Made by a program: the position numbers and the translations under genes | Notes under the pieces: model-generated | Database searches by the model: none | The model's input: the letters and a program-made list of their open reading frames with translations, nothing else | Told to the model about the DNA's origin: nothing | In this document: positions 24,501-38,059 of the stretch, in pieces | How the letters are laid out: the number at the start of each line of letters is the position of its first letter | How positions within the stretch are numbered: position 1 is the stretch's first letter | Source: Camillea tinctor | Lineage: Eukaryota; Ascomycota; Sordariomycetes; Xylariales; Xylariaceae | Direction of reading: 5' to 3' | DNA: 64,000 nucleotides | Assembly: GCA_022578605.1 (NCBI GenBank) | Contig: MU394161.1 | Location: 1-64,000, forward strand

Positions 24501-27500
24501 AGGCCTAGTCAATTCTTGTCATGCATATATCTTATATTCAGACAAGAATGCCCAGTATCATCTAAGACTCACAAAACGAGCCATTTGCTGGACTAAGTGG
24601 TTCAATGACCGGTGTTGCTAGCTTCACATGTAGGCAGGTATGTTATCTACTATTCTTATGGTTTCTCTATACGAACTTAACGTTGCCGGGGTCATTTTGA
24701 GGACTATGTGCTGACTCGAGGACATGTGAAGTGAAAAGGGGAGTGTATGAAGGAACATGAAAGATGGAAGACAATAAGCGATCATTATTGGAACGAGACT
24801 GATAGCCACGGAGCTCTCCTTGAAGTCTTCTATCACCAACGGCCCCTTTATACCCGGTTTTCATTTGAAATTAGGTCTCCATTCCGGAGTGACATCAAAA
24901 TATGGTTCATCTACAGCTCATTATATATTGACACATGGAGCTCACATAGGCTTACGTAGTGTCTCGTTTCTTCACTTGGGTTGTGATATGCGGATGGCTT
25001 GTTGAGTATCGGTTCGGACTGCTTACCATCAACACCATAATTTGCCTTCATTTATAACTATACTACCACGGAAGTGGGAATTTGTCAAGGCTGAAGCATC
25101 AATTCCAAGTGAGGGGGTCGTTGCATATTGGACTGAGCATGATCTCAAGAAATCTTCCCTTTGGGATACTCAAAATTTCCCTATGCATATTTCATGAGGG
25201 ACATTCATCTTTTAGTAATCGAATCCCTTGATCTAGTCCCTCCTAGGTCTGTAGCTATCTGAATATTTGGAGTATATACCGTAAATATGACCTTTGGTGG
25301 TATTATTGTGGAATACCTGGCTAAGTTCAGACTTTATCGTGAAGGGCGTGATCGGTAAGCTAATAGGACCAGTGACCCCGGCATGTAGGCATATGGAATC
25401 TAACTCTCTAGAAGACCATTATACAAAATATCGCCTCCGTTACTATCTCATACATCATGTTCATAAAATGGGCTTCTTGAAATGGGAAATATAAGGTCAT
25501 ATAATGGATCGGCGGGGTACTGTGAAATGCATGTAGATCGAGGTTGAAAGTAACACTTACGTTGCCTCGAATAACTGATGTATATTAATATTATTGAGAA
25601 TCTAATAGCCCTTGAAGTCTATAAGTATAAATGCCATAAAGGTGAAACTGATTAGAGAGATATATAAGTAGTTGAAAATATATTGTGCTGTAACCACTCC
25701 TCACTCTTTGAAGCTGAGGTCACCCCTTAAAATTCACTACCTAATGTTATAGCCTATGAGCTGGAGATATGGGCATTATGGCACTATGGGACGGAGACAC
25801 ACTGTGAAATAGGTATAAAAAGGCCGCAGACGCCCCGAACTTCCCAGGAAAGAGTTCCCTAACCAACGTTAGTCTTGGTCCGAGGGTAACCGTTTGCTTC
25901 CCATCTTCCTAATTTCATTGTGCACCCTTCACTCAGTATGTAACACCTCGGCTCTATATCACATTAAGAACCACTCTCGGCATAATTAGTGCCTTTGCCA
26001 AAGCCATTTACGCCTCTAGAATGACGAATTCCCAGGTAAGGGCGATTCTGCCTTTAGCCATCATGCTGTTATATCTGTGGATTGCATTGTGAAGCACTTA
26101 AAATAACTACAAGATAGCTTACGCAACTTGTTTCTAACTTAGAGGCAATATTTGCGTCCCCCTATAAGTTATTAGACAGCTTTTATCTCTAGAATAATAA
26201 AATCGAGAATTCTAAAATGCTATCCCACATGTAGAACCCCTATATCTAGATCCCACCTAGGTTATGTATTTAGCATGTCATTGTTACTGTATTTGCTACA
26301 GAAACATCTATACAGTGTAATACTTGGGTATTTATCAGTGCGATGTTGCCTGTGAACCTTCTTCTCACTGGGAAAAAGTCTTCACTGATCTTTATTCTAT
26401 TCCTTGTTAACTTAGTCGATGGCAGTTGTACATACTGTGAATGCGGGATTCTCGTTAATCTGGGAAAGATTTCTTCTACCTTGATCCTTTCTATTATTTT
26501 CTAAATCCTGAAAGATAGTATGCTACAGGCATACCAATGACCCATTCGTAGAGATCATCCAACTTGCCACTTTAATATTCTCGCAATCTTTCTCTTTCTC
26601 TTCGCTTAATCCCACCCGTCAACTTGGGAGGTAATTGTCGATAATTTTGCTGCCACAGATGCCACCATGTAGATTGCATAGAAGGGGGTTCTGTTGCGTT
26701 TCTTGAATCTTTTCGATAGGACAATATCGCGATTGAGTGAAGTCAAATGTTACCGGTTCTAAATAGGCACTATCCTCTCATGCGAGAACCACCCAAACAT
26801 GCAGGCCTGCCCAAATCACATCTTTTTGAAAGTTTTCCGATTACGGCCCATATCTACCTGCTCAATCCAGTTAACCTAAAGAGCTATCGTGCATAGCGAA
26901 ACAGTTTCCCTATCTGGCCCCAATAGTTATATCGAAATGTGGAAACGTATTGGACTAATATTCATTATATTCCCCTCTCATCTCCAGTCTTGGGCTAGGA
27001 TCGTATTCTGCCCCCCCCCCCCCCCCCCCGGAAAGTTGCTCTGACAAATACCAATCATATACCTACGTATAGACCAGCTACAGTTAATCTAACTATAACC
27101 CACCATTGCCTCTATGTTGCTTCCCGCCGAGTGAGTTCGTGTGTATAAGGTCAATTATAAGCTGACTAGACCTGTGAACCAAGCACTTGCACAGTAGCTA
27201 TAGGATAATGGCATACATAAAGAAACGACGATTTTCCACAATCCAGCGTACTTGATGTTGATATTTTCTTGTATCCCCGTACCTCTTCTTATATTCCCAT
27301 ATTCTATAACAAGTTCCCCCTCTAGTTTGCTTAAGCGTGGAAGAGACATGTACCCCAATCCAACCCTAAACCATAACGAGTATAGATAGATAGGTAAGTA
27401 GGTAGGTAGGTCTCAACTCCATTTCGCACGCGCATGCATATTATCTCAACTGACGACTCGGCATCCCCGCGCTTTCTTCCCCGGAGCCTGTCCAGGCCAG

Positions 27501-28140
27501 CCCATACCCCCATTGAAGAGGCTAGTGCCAGGAGCCGTTGATCACACCATCAGGGCGGGTCAACCCTGAATCCAGGAGCCCGGTAACTGGCCTTTCTCAA
27601 GCAGGGGGAAGGTGGGAGCTATGTATGTGAGGAAGAGGAGTTTTGGTGTGGGTAGTAGTGGAAACGTGCAGATCATAAGACGGGAAAGCGTTTGTCGTGT
27701 CTACAGGCTCTATTACATACAATCCTACGTAAATCATTGCTTTCCTATATGTATTCTGCACGGAAGACGATCCCGTCCTCTCAACCTACCTGGTTTTGCT
27801 GCGTCTACCTGGTGCCTAGTATATGTAGGTAATAACCTAAAAGAAACCTACCTCACACGGCAAAAGGGCTTGATAGACAGATAGACATGCCGCACGCGTG
27901 TAAATGAAAAGAAGGAAAGAGAGGCGGGACGATCATACGTACATATATATGTATGTACAATAACGTGCGTTACAGGCACTACCACCTACCAGGTGAAGTT
28001 CACATACAACAAGAAGAGCCTAAACTAACTATGTTTAAGAAAGAAAGATATCCTCCCCTTTTTTATGCAGTAATCCCGCTACCGCGTGAGCCGCTGCAGA
28101 CAAGAAGAGCCCGTGCAGGAGTGAGGGGCTCCGCGCGCAT
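24501..28140. other. gene desert, middle part
   Basis: No supportable coding region. Notable items are a TATAAAAAG box at 25814-25822 with no recognisable gene after it, a run of 19 C at 27011-27029, and a GATA/GTAG simple repeat at about 27381-27411. Frames of 60-90 codons on both strands show no family resemblance. Confidence 0.5.
27011..27029. repeat. homopolymer run, 19 C
   Basis: Uninterrupted cytosine run in intergenic sequence. Its exact length is a likely assembly or sequencing uncertainty. Confidence 0.95.
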
Positions 28141-31100
28141 GGCATACATACATATATACATATATATATATTCCCCCCTTAAGGGAGAAGGACGGCGATA
28201 GCCGTGTTGAAGGGCACAGAAGGAGGAGGGTGCAAGGCGGGGGGAGTACGGGGGTTCCCTAACGTATACCGAGCGGGATGTGCTTCCTGCATATCTGTCC
28301 CGGGACTTGACCTAAGGGTTCGGGATGGGGTTGCCGATGAGAGAGGGGGGAGACGGAGAGAAAGGGAGGAATGGCGAGAAGACAAGTCAAAAACAGGGTC
28401 GCAGGAAGATGAATACTGATGGAAGGTAAAAAAAGTATGATAACGTCAGGTAAGATGAAACATATATTATCCAGGGCTGCTACATACACAAGTCCGCGTA
28501 TGTGGGCACCGCATGTGCATCCCGTCGGACTTATCTTCACCTTGACTGCTGCCGCCGCCTCGTCGTCGCTGTCGCCGTCGCCGTCGCCGTCGGTGGATTT
28601 CACCCCTTTTCCCCCACTGCCCCCGGTGGGCCACCCAGCAAAGAGCAGGTTACTATTGCCCGCGGAGAATAATTTTAGTAGATACGTTAGGTACACTACA
28701 AGTGCTATACATAGAAAGTGAGGCGGCAGAAATTGATGATGATATTCCTTTCCTCCCCCCCCTGCACGGTGGGTTCCGTGCGACTACGGTATGTATCGCC
28801 ATTTTATCGAACTAGTGGCCAATGTGGCCCATGACATACGCATCATCATCATTATCATGCGCGGAGATACTGGTTGTGGTATGTCCGCTACGTGTGAATG
28901 TAGGTTATGTACGTATGTATGTACGTATGTAAGCTGAGCCAATGTTTTTCAAGTGCAGGTACATATATCCCGGTCATGTATATGTACGTATGTATGTGGG
29001 CGATGTGAGATGTCAAAGGGGAGGGAGAGAGACAGAAGAAAAAAAAGCGTACATAAATTGTCAATACCTAAAGCACCGTACATAATAGATCTGCAAAAGT
29101 TGCTTTTTAGCTGGATAACCTGGCTAGCTGGATAAAGTCAGCAGGGTCTCTAGGTATGTGGGTATTTTGCCCACCAAGACCCTGTTTCGTGTAATTATTC
29201 CCCTACATAGCCGCATACATGCGTCTTGGGAAGACAAGTCCGGGGGGTGGATGGTTGACTAATTGTTTTGGTTGTGATGAAACAAGATTGTGGAATAGCA
29301 CTGAGATTGGGAGATGGGATAGGGCGAAATACACCAACACCGCGGAACAACGCTCGCGGGCGTACAACGGAGGGGCGACGGCTGACTGCATTGGCGTCAC
29401 GGGCGTGGCATGACAGGGCTGTGAGATGGGTTTGGGGAGGGCAATGAATTCTGACAAGGGGTCACAGACTCTTGTTATATCCCCCATCGTCTCCTTTACT
29501 TTGGCTGTCCTTTTTAGATGTAATGTAGCTATGTAGGACTTCACTCCCTCTTTGTGGTGAGATCGGATCCTTGGTCCCGGCTTGCCAGTAGCGTCTGCAC
29601 GATCATCGGGGATTACACGCTCGACCCAGATCGCGGGGACTCTAGGCTGGGGGGTTGACAGGGACCCTGGACGCTGGGAATATTATCAGCCCCTCCAGTC
29701 TGTGGGTTCTTTTGCCTTGCAACAAAATCACAGGGTCTGAGGGAGGGATTATACGTACATAGTGTAGTAGTGTACACATCTATGGTAGCTCCGTACTGTT
29801 ACATAGACAGATAGGCCAACGCGCTACGCTGATCGTCTCACGCGTCGTCTTCCTACCTAGGTACTTACACGATGAGAAAGGCGATATCGCATTGACCCTG
29901 TGGCGAGTGGATTCCCATCCACCTGTAAGTAAATTATGGCTCGTGCATGAATAATCTTCCACTTCATCTTGGTACCTGCTGGTCCGGAATTCTACCCTCC
30001 CTGCTTGCTGGTAACAATTCTCATCTACGTTACCTATATGCCAACACAGACTCAGTAGGGGGTATCGGTGGGGGGTGGCAAAAAGGGCCTAGAGACGGTT
30101 AGAAGGGGTCGAATCCACCCCCTCTGAAAGTCATCGCTTCTTACTATTCCAGCTCACTCATAGCACGGATGTAAGAAGGAACGAGTTAACGAGTACGAGT
30201 GGAATGAGTATACTTAATAGATACGATCAGGTGATATTAGAAAAAGGTATACTCACATATGCATAGGTATATAACTACCTACCTGGCATATAAATTATAT
30301 CGTTCAAGCTTAATTCCATTTTACCTAGTACTTGTTATTAGATAGACGCTTGTCGTGAGACTCTACTTGTCCCATGCGAATCTGGATTTGAGATGGGGAG
30401 AACTACCTAATAGCGATACCTATGCTGTCCATGGTTAGATTCGGATATAGAACGGTGCGCCGGAAGATCGTTAAACAACGCGCCGATCCTGTAAGCCAAG
30501 CACTTGCATTGGGGCTTGCAGTCTCGGATTGATGAGGCAAGGCAATTCAGCAAGGCCATTCCATAAATCTCCTAGGTACCATGACGATATTGGATAACTT
30601 GTGAACCCTACCAAAGATTAGTGACGTAGAAAAACTTCATAACCTATATACTTGAATATTTGTCTGACAAGAGCAGACAAGTTCTTCTAGACCTAGTCCG
30701 CCCTCGGCGTCGTGATGAACCTTTCCTAGGAGGTAGGTAGGTTACTGGGTAATACAGTCTTCAGGAACTACATCCCGTGGCTAGTTGGATGTTGAGAGCA
30801 CCAGGGTTAAAAACATGGAATATAGAGTGATTTGACTAGTTTCCCTGTTGTCTGATGCATCAGGTATTTTTTTGCAATTCACATTATTTTCATATTCTAC
30901 CATACCCAGATATTCGCGAGGGTATTTCAAAAATCAGCTTTCAAGTTCACTTAGAGGGCTGGCATGTTCGCAATGGTTAACTTCTAGTTACACTGACTCT
31001 CGGACCGGTGAGCGGTCTCAAATGTTCGGTATGGCGCATGTCTTTATGCCATGCTAGACCGAGTCATGCTTGTTACCCGATACCTCATCACCCTAGTGGT

Positions 31101-33300
31101 GTAAGATGGTTGAACAGGGCAGGACATCAGTAAGATCTGTTTGCCAGTCGGGTAGTTGCTCTTTATTTCGGATAGGACGCCGGTTTCAGGTGATGGGGGG
31201 CGGAAGATGAGAGTAGTGAAGACATTCTACTTGCCTCACATATCAGATGCTTCTTCACCGATATGTAAAGTAACCAATAGGTGTGGCGTTGTGTTTTTCG
31301 TCGGGTGGAGGATCAATAAACCGGCTTAGGATATCGTCGGAAAGCGGATGCATACCATCAAGGAATTGAAGGCAGATACAGGAATGAGCTAGGTTAGTCG
31401 ATGTGATGACCATCTTGAATTCATCTCATAGGTAACGAATGGACCGACTAGGTGGCAATAAGCATCACTAGAAAAATTGAGGATATCATCGCACGGGACA
31501 GGCTCGGGATGGCTGATTAGTGAATTAACCAGGCTGTCGTTCGTCGCTGGGTATTTTACTTGTTTTAGAGCGAGATGCGAGAGTTCTACAGAATATTCCA
31601 CCAGTACCACATACCTAACCTAACCTTCTCCCTGAGGGGATTCCACGTTGCCAGTAGCCGTATATATCGTCCCAGGAATTTGGTTGATGATAGGACTGTA
31701 GTCGGGAGTGTGCATTGTATTCCTTCAAAACCGACATACTGGGTCTTGGGTCCAGGTTATGCGCTCCCACAGGCTCCCGGACCCAAATGCGTCAATCTCG
31801 ATGATGCGTCAACCCGAAATACACCATACATCACCTTTACCAAGCTAACTGGGCCCAGTGGTTTAGGGAGATAGAGGAACACAAACATGGTGATAGTTAT
31901 ATACCACCAATACGAGACAGTGAAGCGGCATCGTGTTGACGTTTTGCAGTAGGATGACAATAGCGTCTGCTAGGAGGTTGTCCTCTCTGCTCACGTTCGC
32001 TCTCGTTCATGCGGAATGCCGTAAAATGCGCTTGCAGGCAGGAAGTCTCAGAACCATTGGCTTCGTGCATAGTAATATGACGTTTATTGCTCAAGGCCTT
32101 CGGGTTGCGGTGCGGTGTACCTGGGTGCGTGAACGGTTTTTGTCACTGTCGACCTGCGGTGTAACTTGGTTGAGGAGAGAGACAATGTTATTAGTTAGGC
32201 ACGGCTGGCTTTCACCTGACAACATGTGCTGCACCATATTTAACGATCTGTCTAGTGATAGGAGGTGCTGTTGATCGAGCACAATAACGTATAACCGTGA
32301 CCTGAGCACCCAAGTATCGATATTGGTCTATTGGAGTCCCAGTACCGAGCTACTCGTTTAGAAAAGGAAAAACCGGATAAAAGCGTCGATATTGTCACTC
32401 GCCGCCCGAATGTTGGCGGTATATGAAAGTTGACATCAATCCTTTTGAGCAACATGGCTGAATTGAATAAACCGAATATCCAATACCTCCATGTATAGCC
32501 TCATTGTCCCACTTATTTGCGGGCGTCACGTCCGCATATTAAGATTTATCTCGGCCTTTTAGACTTATTGTGAAAATATACAATAACAAGATTGTGCTGG
32601 ACTAACTTCAGAAAAACGACGATATATCTGCCTGCCATGAGAAAGCCATCGACCGTTACCGAATGGATCATTGATTGGTTAGAATATCCAATTCTTGGTA
32701 ACCCAGAATCGTCATCGTAATTATTATTGAGACAACAGAAGAGACTGTCCTATTGGAGGAATGAGGTTAGTGAGGGGTGGGGGGGGACTATGAACGACGA
32801 AAAACGACTGGTTTAATGCATCGTGCTGCGGTATGGGCTTTTCTTTTTAGTCGATGAAAGCTTGCGTTTTACGCCCCTCTCGAAAGCCATGCGCAATCAA
32901 GCCGAGCTGAGGGGGAAAAAATATGTAGCAAAAGAAAAAAAAACAAAAGAACGACAGGCTCAATGGTGTGAACTAGTGGCAAGTAGAAAGAAAAACTTGT
33001 TTACTGCCAATGGGAGGTTTCTACATCATTAGTTGGCCTCGCCATTTTCAGCTGATGCTAAAACAGAGCCTCAAAGCTTCTGACGCCGTCGATAGATTCC
33101 AAGCACGGTGCTACTAGTAGGCGCCTTAGTTTCATGCATGTCACGCATGTGACGAACGAACTGCCGCCCGTACATGCTGCAACCTTAAGTCGGAGGATAG
33201 CATCGGGAGGTAACCCTCATAACGCTAGACTGTGCTGTGCGGATGGGGCTTTAAGCAGCCGCGGCGGAATGACGAGATTCCTCTAATTTAGACTACCCCT
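28141..33300. other. gene desert, late part
   Basis: No supportable gene. It holds a CATA/TATA simple repeat at about 28143-28171, a GTC/GCC trinucleotide run at about 28557-28595 that creates opposed spurious frames, and GTACGTAT repeats at about 28909-28998. Frames at 31389-32455 overlap each other on both strands and look random. Confidence 0.45.
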
Positions 33301-36300
33301 AGCTAGCAGCCGTGGCCCTGGCTCACCTCTTGTGATAGTAGTAGCCACATCGATCGGGGGTAATGGCACACCACCGCCTGGATCGAATAACCTTGGCGAC
33401 CTTAGGGACTGAGTTGATGGCCGGATTGAGACACAACAGCAAACGTAGTGTCACGTTTCTCCTACCCATTTGTCTGAAATCCTGGGGTTCTGGGATTCTG
33501 TGCAGTAATATGCCGGGGCGATAGAGAGATCCTGTGCCCAAAACCGTGAATTGGTGGGCCCTGGCAGGTATTATTTGGATACACAAGCTGCTGCCGGGAC
33601 CGCAGCCGTGGATTTCTACATTGGATTGGAAAGGGGACTCAGCAGGCGGGTCAGCCCAAATGAGGATTCCGGAACCGTCGGGGGCTGCTCTCGGCACCTA
33701 CATATCCTAGAGCTGGTCTTGCTGGTTGTGGAGACTTAAGGAAGATAAGTCCCGTCCAGGCCAAGTCCCCATACCTAGCCTCTCCTTTCTTACTCGGTGT
33801 GATAATTGTAGCAAGTGTCATCCGGCCCTTCTGAACGGGGGGTTTCTTGCGGAAGCGCCCGACTTGAACTATCAAGGTGAAGCGATAAACTGGACCCTCG
33901 TGCCGATTGATGGTCTAGACGGGCCAGCGAAGATCATGGGATTTCCCGTTTATAAGCAGGTTACAGCGTCCCCCCTAGTTGGGTATGCAACGTTTGAGTG
34001 AACAGATGGTATAGCTCAGACAAGGCCTGTGGATGGGGAGAGAGGTTGGCAGGGAAGTCTAGAAGTCTAGACCGTGTAGGCCACCATGAATGGCCATTCC
34101 GTTTGCTGTCAAGACGTTTTAGGCAAAGGGCATGAGTGACCAGCTGGAGGCTCGGTTGGTCTAGTCTTATGGGTAAAAGGCGGGCACAGCATGCAGCCGG
34201 TTGACCCCGAAGAGTTTGTTTTGCGGTCAGTCGGTTTCTATGAACGAGTGATATGTAATCCTGCACTGCGGTCTTGCGTCTCGGACTGGGGGGTTTTGGG
34301 TAGGTAGGCACCGTGACTGAAGCCTCGGGACTGGTCTGCATTGCATGATGGGCAGCCAATCAGTGATGGCACAACCTGGATGTGGACAACCCTTGGGTAC
34401 TCGAAGTAGTATCGAGCTCGTCAATTGGAGAAGAAGGGGAGAGAGAGAGCAAAAGAGAGGTCCTCTAGATGTGATATATCATGCACTGAGGTAACGGGCC
34501 CAGGTCTCAGATCGGTAAGATGGGGGAGGGATGGGATGTGAGGGTCCAACTTTTGAGGCGACACAGATCCGCGGGAAACCAAGCTGATGATCAGATCAGA
34601 GACCAGTAAAACAGGTTGATTACCTAGATATGTATGTATTGTATGTACAATACCTGATGCCTGTGTAGTGTAGTTGAGGTGGGATGTCTCTCTTGTAATT
34701 CTACTTATTTGATGAGATGATAATATGATCTATAATTGGTAGATACAGGTAACTTTAGGTAGGTATGTATATTGATATAATGTATCATTCCTTGAGGAGG
34801 TCAGTAATATCGTAGGTTATATATAATTGGTGTAGGTTAGTATGAAGCACAGAGAATAGGTATGTAAAGTTGTAAGTGTAAAGTAGATGTATGAAGATGA
34901 AGGAAAGATGGAATGGAATTCGTGAGTGGCCTGAGATTCGAATTGCTCTCAGTACCAAGTACCTAGGTTAACCTAATCTACACTAAGTATGTAGTGTAAG
35001 GTTAGGACTAGGGTCTACATAAACCTAGTAAGAGGTGTCTGTACCTCCCCCTATGTATGTACATACCCCCCTAAAACCTACTTATAGTGAGTATCTGAGT
35101 GTAAACCTTAGGAGGTCGGTCACCCAACGAGAAGGTAACAACCCCCCGTGTTACTGTGTCACATGCACTAGCACATTCTTTTTTCCCAGAGGTTTCAACC
35201 CCTACCCCCTAATGGGAAGTATGTATGTACTAGTGTAAGTAGTCCTCCGTAACTCTCACTGAAATAGGTAAAAACCTGGTCCACTACAGCTGATCCACCT
35301 TTCCCTGTCCTCTCTCTCTCTAGTCTTCCTCCCCTTCTTCTTAGGTCTTCTCGCAGCGAACGGTACTTTGGTACTCTCTACCTTACTCCGTACCCAGGTA
35401 TTGAATTGCTGGGGCTTTTATCCAATGGATTCCCGCTCGCTCTACTTGTCCGCCTACCATGACCCGCCTATCCCGCCGATCTGGCCGGGGCGTTTTCTAA
35501 GGCGGAGTGGAACCGCACTGATTCTGGACCCTGCAAGCCCTGGCGGACGCCTCAGGGTCTTCTTCCGCTCTCTCAATGGAACCCTAACCTAGTAAGTTTA
35601 TCATCATTATCGTCATTATCATCATCGCCGTCACCCTCATTCAACCGCCCTATCCTCAGATTCTTCAACTCCGGACGGCTTGTCTCTTTTCGTATATGTA
35701 ACTTATATGCAAGAAGTCACTGACGTGTCAATCGTGTAGCAATCTAGAAATGGAATATGGCGATCGTTTTATTTCTTTTGTATTTTTTTTCTCTCTTTAT
35801 GTTCAAGTCTAGTCTCTGGTATTTTAATGTTCCCTGGTTTTCGTTTAAAGTAACGTGTGTGTAAGTATTCATCAACAAAATACTACCTTACGAGCTTTAG
35901 TCCTCCCCCACCTGCGTACCCATTAAAGGAGGATTAGGCGGGGGGAGAGATGAGGCGAGGCGATATTGATGTTCTTTGTCTTTCGTTTTTTTCTTTCTCT
36001 TACCAAGACACAACACAATCTCTTTCTATTTGTACCCATTCAGCTCTCAGCTGTCAACTTCCAGCTCCGAATCCCGAGGTATACTAACCAGTACCGTTCG
36101 GCGAACCGAATAAGTCAAGTCAAAGACAGTCAAGCCAAAACCAAAACTAATGCAATAACTTACTTAATAGGAATAAACTGTCTATGTATACAAATCTTTC
36201 CAATATGTGTGTTTTTCTCTCCCTTTTTTTTTCTTTCCCCTTTCCTTTCTTCTTTCCTCTCTCTTTTTAATCTATTTTTTTTTACCAAAAAAAAAACCAA

Positions 36301-36840
36301 AAAACTACGAATCTTCTAAATATCTAGACAATAGTTCTTATCTGAATAACTTACCCCTTGTGTGTATATGAGTGTAGTAGTAATATACGTATATACATAC
36401 CTATGTATATATAATCCCCCCCCTGGTTCCTTAGTTGTCTGTCTTGTTCATTCGGTACCAAGGATCATGAGCGTGATCGGCTCCCCCCCCCCCACAATGA
36501 CTGCATCCAGATCCTGCCGTTGAACAGATTTACAGATGTTACATCTATGGTACAATACTTATTCGGGGGTGGCGGGCGCCTGGGGCTATGGGTCCCCCTA
36601 TATTGACAACCTAGCACCTTGTTACAAACCCATTTTGTGACCTGGTTACGCCAATACTCATTACTTCATGTTAGTCCTTTTTTCTTACCATCATCATTCT
36701 TTTCTTTTCTTTTTTTTCTCCTTCCCTCTCTCCTGTCCACACTTGTCATTCGTTTATCTTTATTTCTGAGTTTCTAGAGGCTTGCTAGTAGCCTCCCCCC
36801 GTCCTTCCTTTCTAACTGGAAGGGGACTGGTCTAGACGGA
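33301..36840. other. gene desert, distal part
   Basis: Several overlapping frames at 33323-34424 on both strands lie in somewhat GC-richer sequence but show no family motif. From about 35600 the sequence becomes rich in CTTT/TTTC tracts on the plus strand, probably the far upstream region of the ILP-like gene. No RNA gene was recognised. Confidence 0.4.
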
Positions 36841-36855
36841 AGTTCAAGCTAAGCG

Positions 36856-36863
36856 TATAAAAG
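36856..36863 (+). promoter_or_regulatory. TATA box of the ILP-like gene
   Basis: TATAAAAG in the context AGCGTATAAAAGGCG, about 435 bp upstream of the ATG at 37298. This implies a 5' leader of roughly 400 nt. It is the best TATA match upstream of that gene. Confidence 0.5.
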
Positions 36864-37297
36864 GCGTTGAAGCAAGCTGCAAAGCATTGAACAAGTATTA
36901 AAGTCCAGACTGACCCACCCCCCATGGGCATCCACTCCCAATGACCCATTGTTGGTTTCCCATCCTATCTGATCTGGCGTACCGTATATTATTCGAATGC
37001 GGCGCCGTGTTAGTTTTATAGATTTCCGGTATATCTTCCTCTTCTGTTGTTCGGTCTACACACTTAGTCTTCTCTCTCATCCTTTCTCAGGTCCTCTTCT
37101 CTCTTCACTGTAAACATAGGAAGACTCCTATAAAGTGTTACTAGACACTCCTAGGAGCTTTCTCTCTGGGGAGATCGGTAGTGCTCCCATTGCTGCTGCT
37201 CATAGCAAGACCCCGACAAATCAACCTGGGTATCTTGTTCTTGTTAGCTGTGCTGGGACATATATACTGTGGAGGAAGTCTGAATAATTCCGACGCA

Positions 37298-38059
37298 ATG
37301 GCATATCATCCTCAACAAGGCGGCGGATCTTCTTTCCCCATGTTCTTCCCACAGCGTTCGACTCGTTCACCTCACCAGCACCCATCTCCTCCAGGCACGC
37401 GGGGATTTGCTCCGGAAGCAGCTTCATCAAGTTCATTCAGTCCTTTTCGAGAAAACCAATTTGACATCCTCGAGTGGTACCCGCAGTTCCAATCATGTGT
37501 TCGGTACTTCCTAGATCATGCACAATACGACGGGCCAATTCAAGCCATGGCGGCCTTCATAAACATCCAGCTTCCCTTCCAGAAATCACCCAATCCGATA
37601 GCTTCGTCAAGACTAGCAGGGTCATCTCCAGGAGTGCCGTCCCCTTCGTCACCAGCTGCGGGAAAACTTCCCATGCCGAACCAATTGCCTGCATGTGTCA
37701 GTCTAAACCCCTATATCCGACGGCTAGTAGCGACTGGCTTTGATTTCCCAGGTGTTCTGCACGGGTTCTTCGGGGATAACTGGGCCTTGGGAATAGGCCA
37801 TATCCACGAAGTCGAACGAAGGAACTACCTTTTCGCTGCCAAGAGCTCAAGTTGGCTCGACGTCAAGTCTCAATATGACATGCCGGATGGACAGAGCGTA
37901 CCCTTTCTACGGCCGCTCCAGAACGTCACAGAAAAGGAGATTGTCAGCGCAGAGGCAAACTGGAGTCAATGGTTAGCAATGCAGGATTGGATGATTGGCC
38001 CACGGAATCCTGAAGTTGACAGGGACACGCAGATTGTAGTTAAGGACGAAGACGATTAA
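37298..38059 (+). CDS. conserved fungal protein, ILP-like (apoptosis-inhibitor-like) family
   Basis: Single-exon frame of 253 residues. The frame is open upstream to 37181, but that opening codon is GTG; the first in-frame ATG is at 37298 in a good context (CGCAATGGC), so I start there. The first ~60 residues are low-complexity and rich in Gln, Gly, Ser and Pro. The core contains ILEWYPQFQSCVRYFLDHAQ and a hydrophobic run, then a second segment beginning LNPYIRRLVATGFDFPGVLH. The tail is acidic (VVKDEDD). The WYPxxQSCxRYFLDHAQ motif is one I associate with Pezizomycotina proteins labelled 'ILP, apoptosis inhibitor'. That label is by similarity in annotation, and I know no demonstrated function. 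There is no signal peptide or membrane span once the upstream non-ATG part is left out. Confidence 0.8.
   Translation: MAYHPQQGGGSSFPMFFPQRSTRSPHQHPSPPGTRGFAPEAASSSSFSPFRENQFDILEWYPQFQSCVRYFLDHAQYDGPIQAMAAFINIQLPFQKSPNPIASSRLAGSSPGVPSPSSPAAGKLPMPNQLPACVSLNPYIRRLVATGFDFPGVLHGFFGDNWALGIGHIHEVERRNYLFAAKSSSWLDVKSQYDMPDGQSVPFLRPLQNVTEKEIVSAEANWSQWLAMQDWMIGPRNPEVDRDTQIVVKDEDD

Noticed and set aside
28259..28721. Opposed frames of 100-145 codons
   Set aside because: Kept open by a GTC/GCC trinucleotide run; peptides are DGD or SPSPS repeats.
30095..30130. GGGGTCGAATCCACCCC, resembling a tRNA T-arm
   Set aside because: No D-arm, anticodon arm or acceptor stem at the right distance; the loop does not match TTCRANY.
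33323..34424. Cluster of overlapping frames on both strands
   Set aside because: They overlap each other, several lack ATG, and none resembles a protein family.
37181..37297. N-terminal hydrophobic extension of the ILP-like protein, looking like a signal peptide
   Set aside because: The frame opens with GTG, not ATG; the first ATG is at 37298, so the hydrophobic stretch is untranslated leader.
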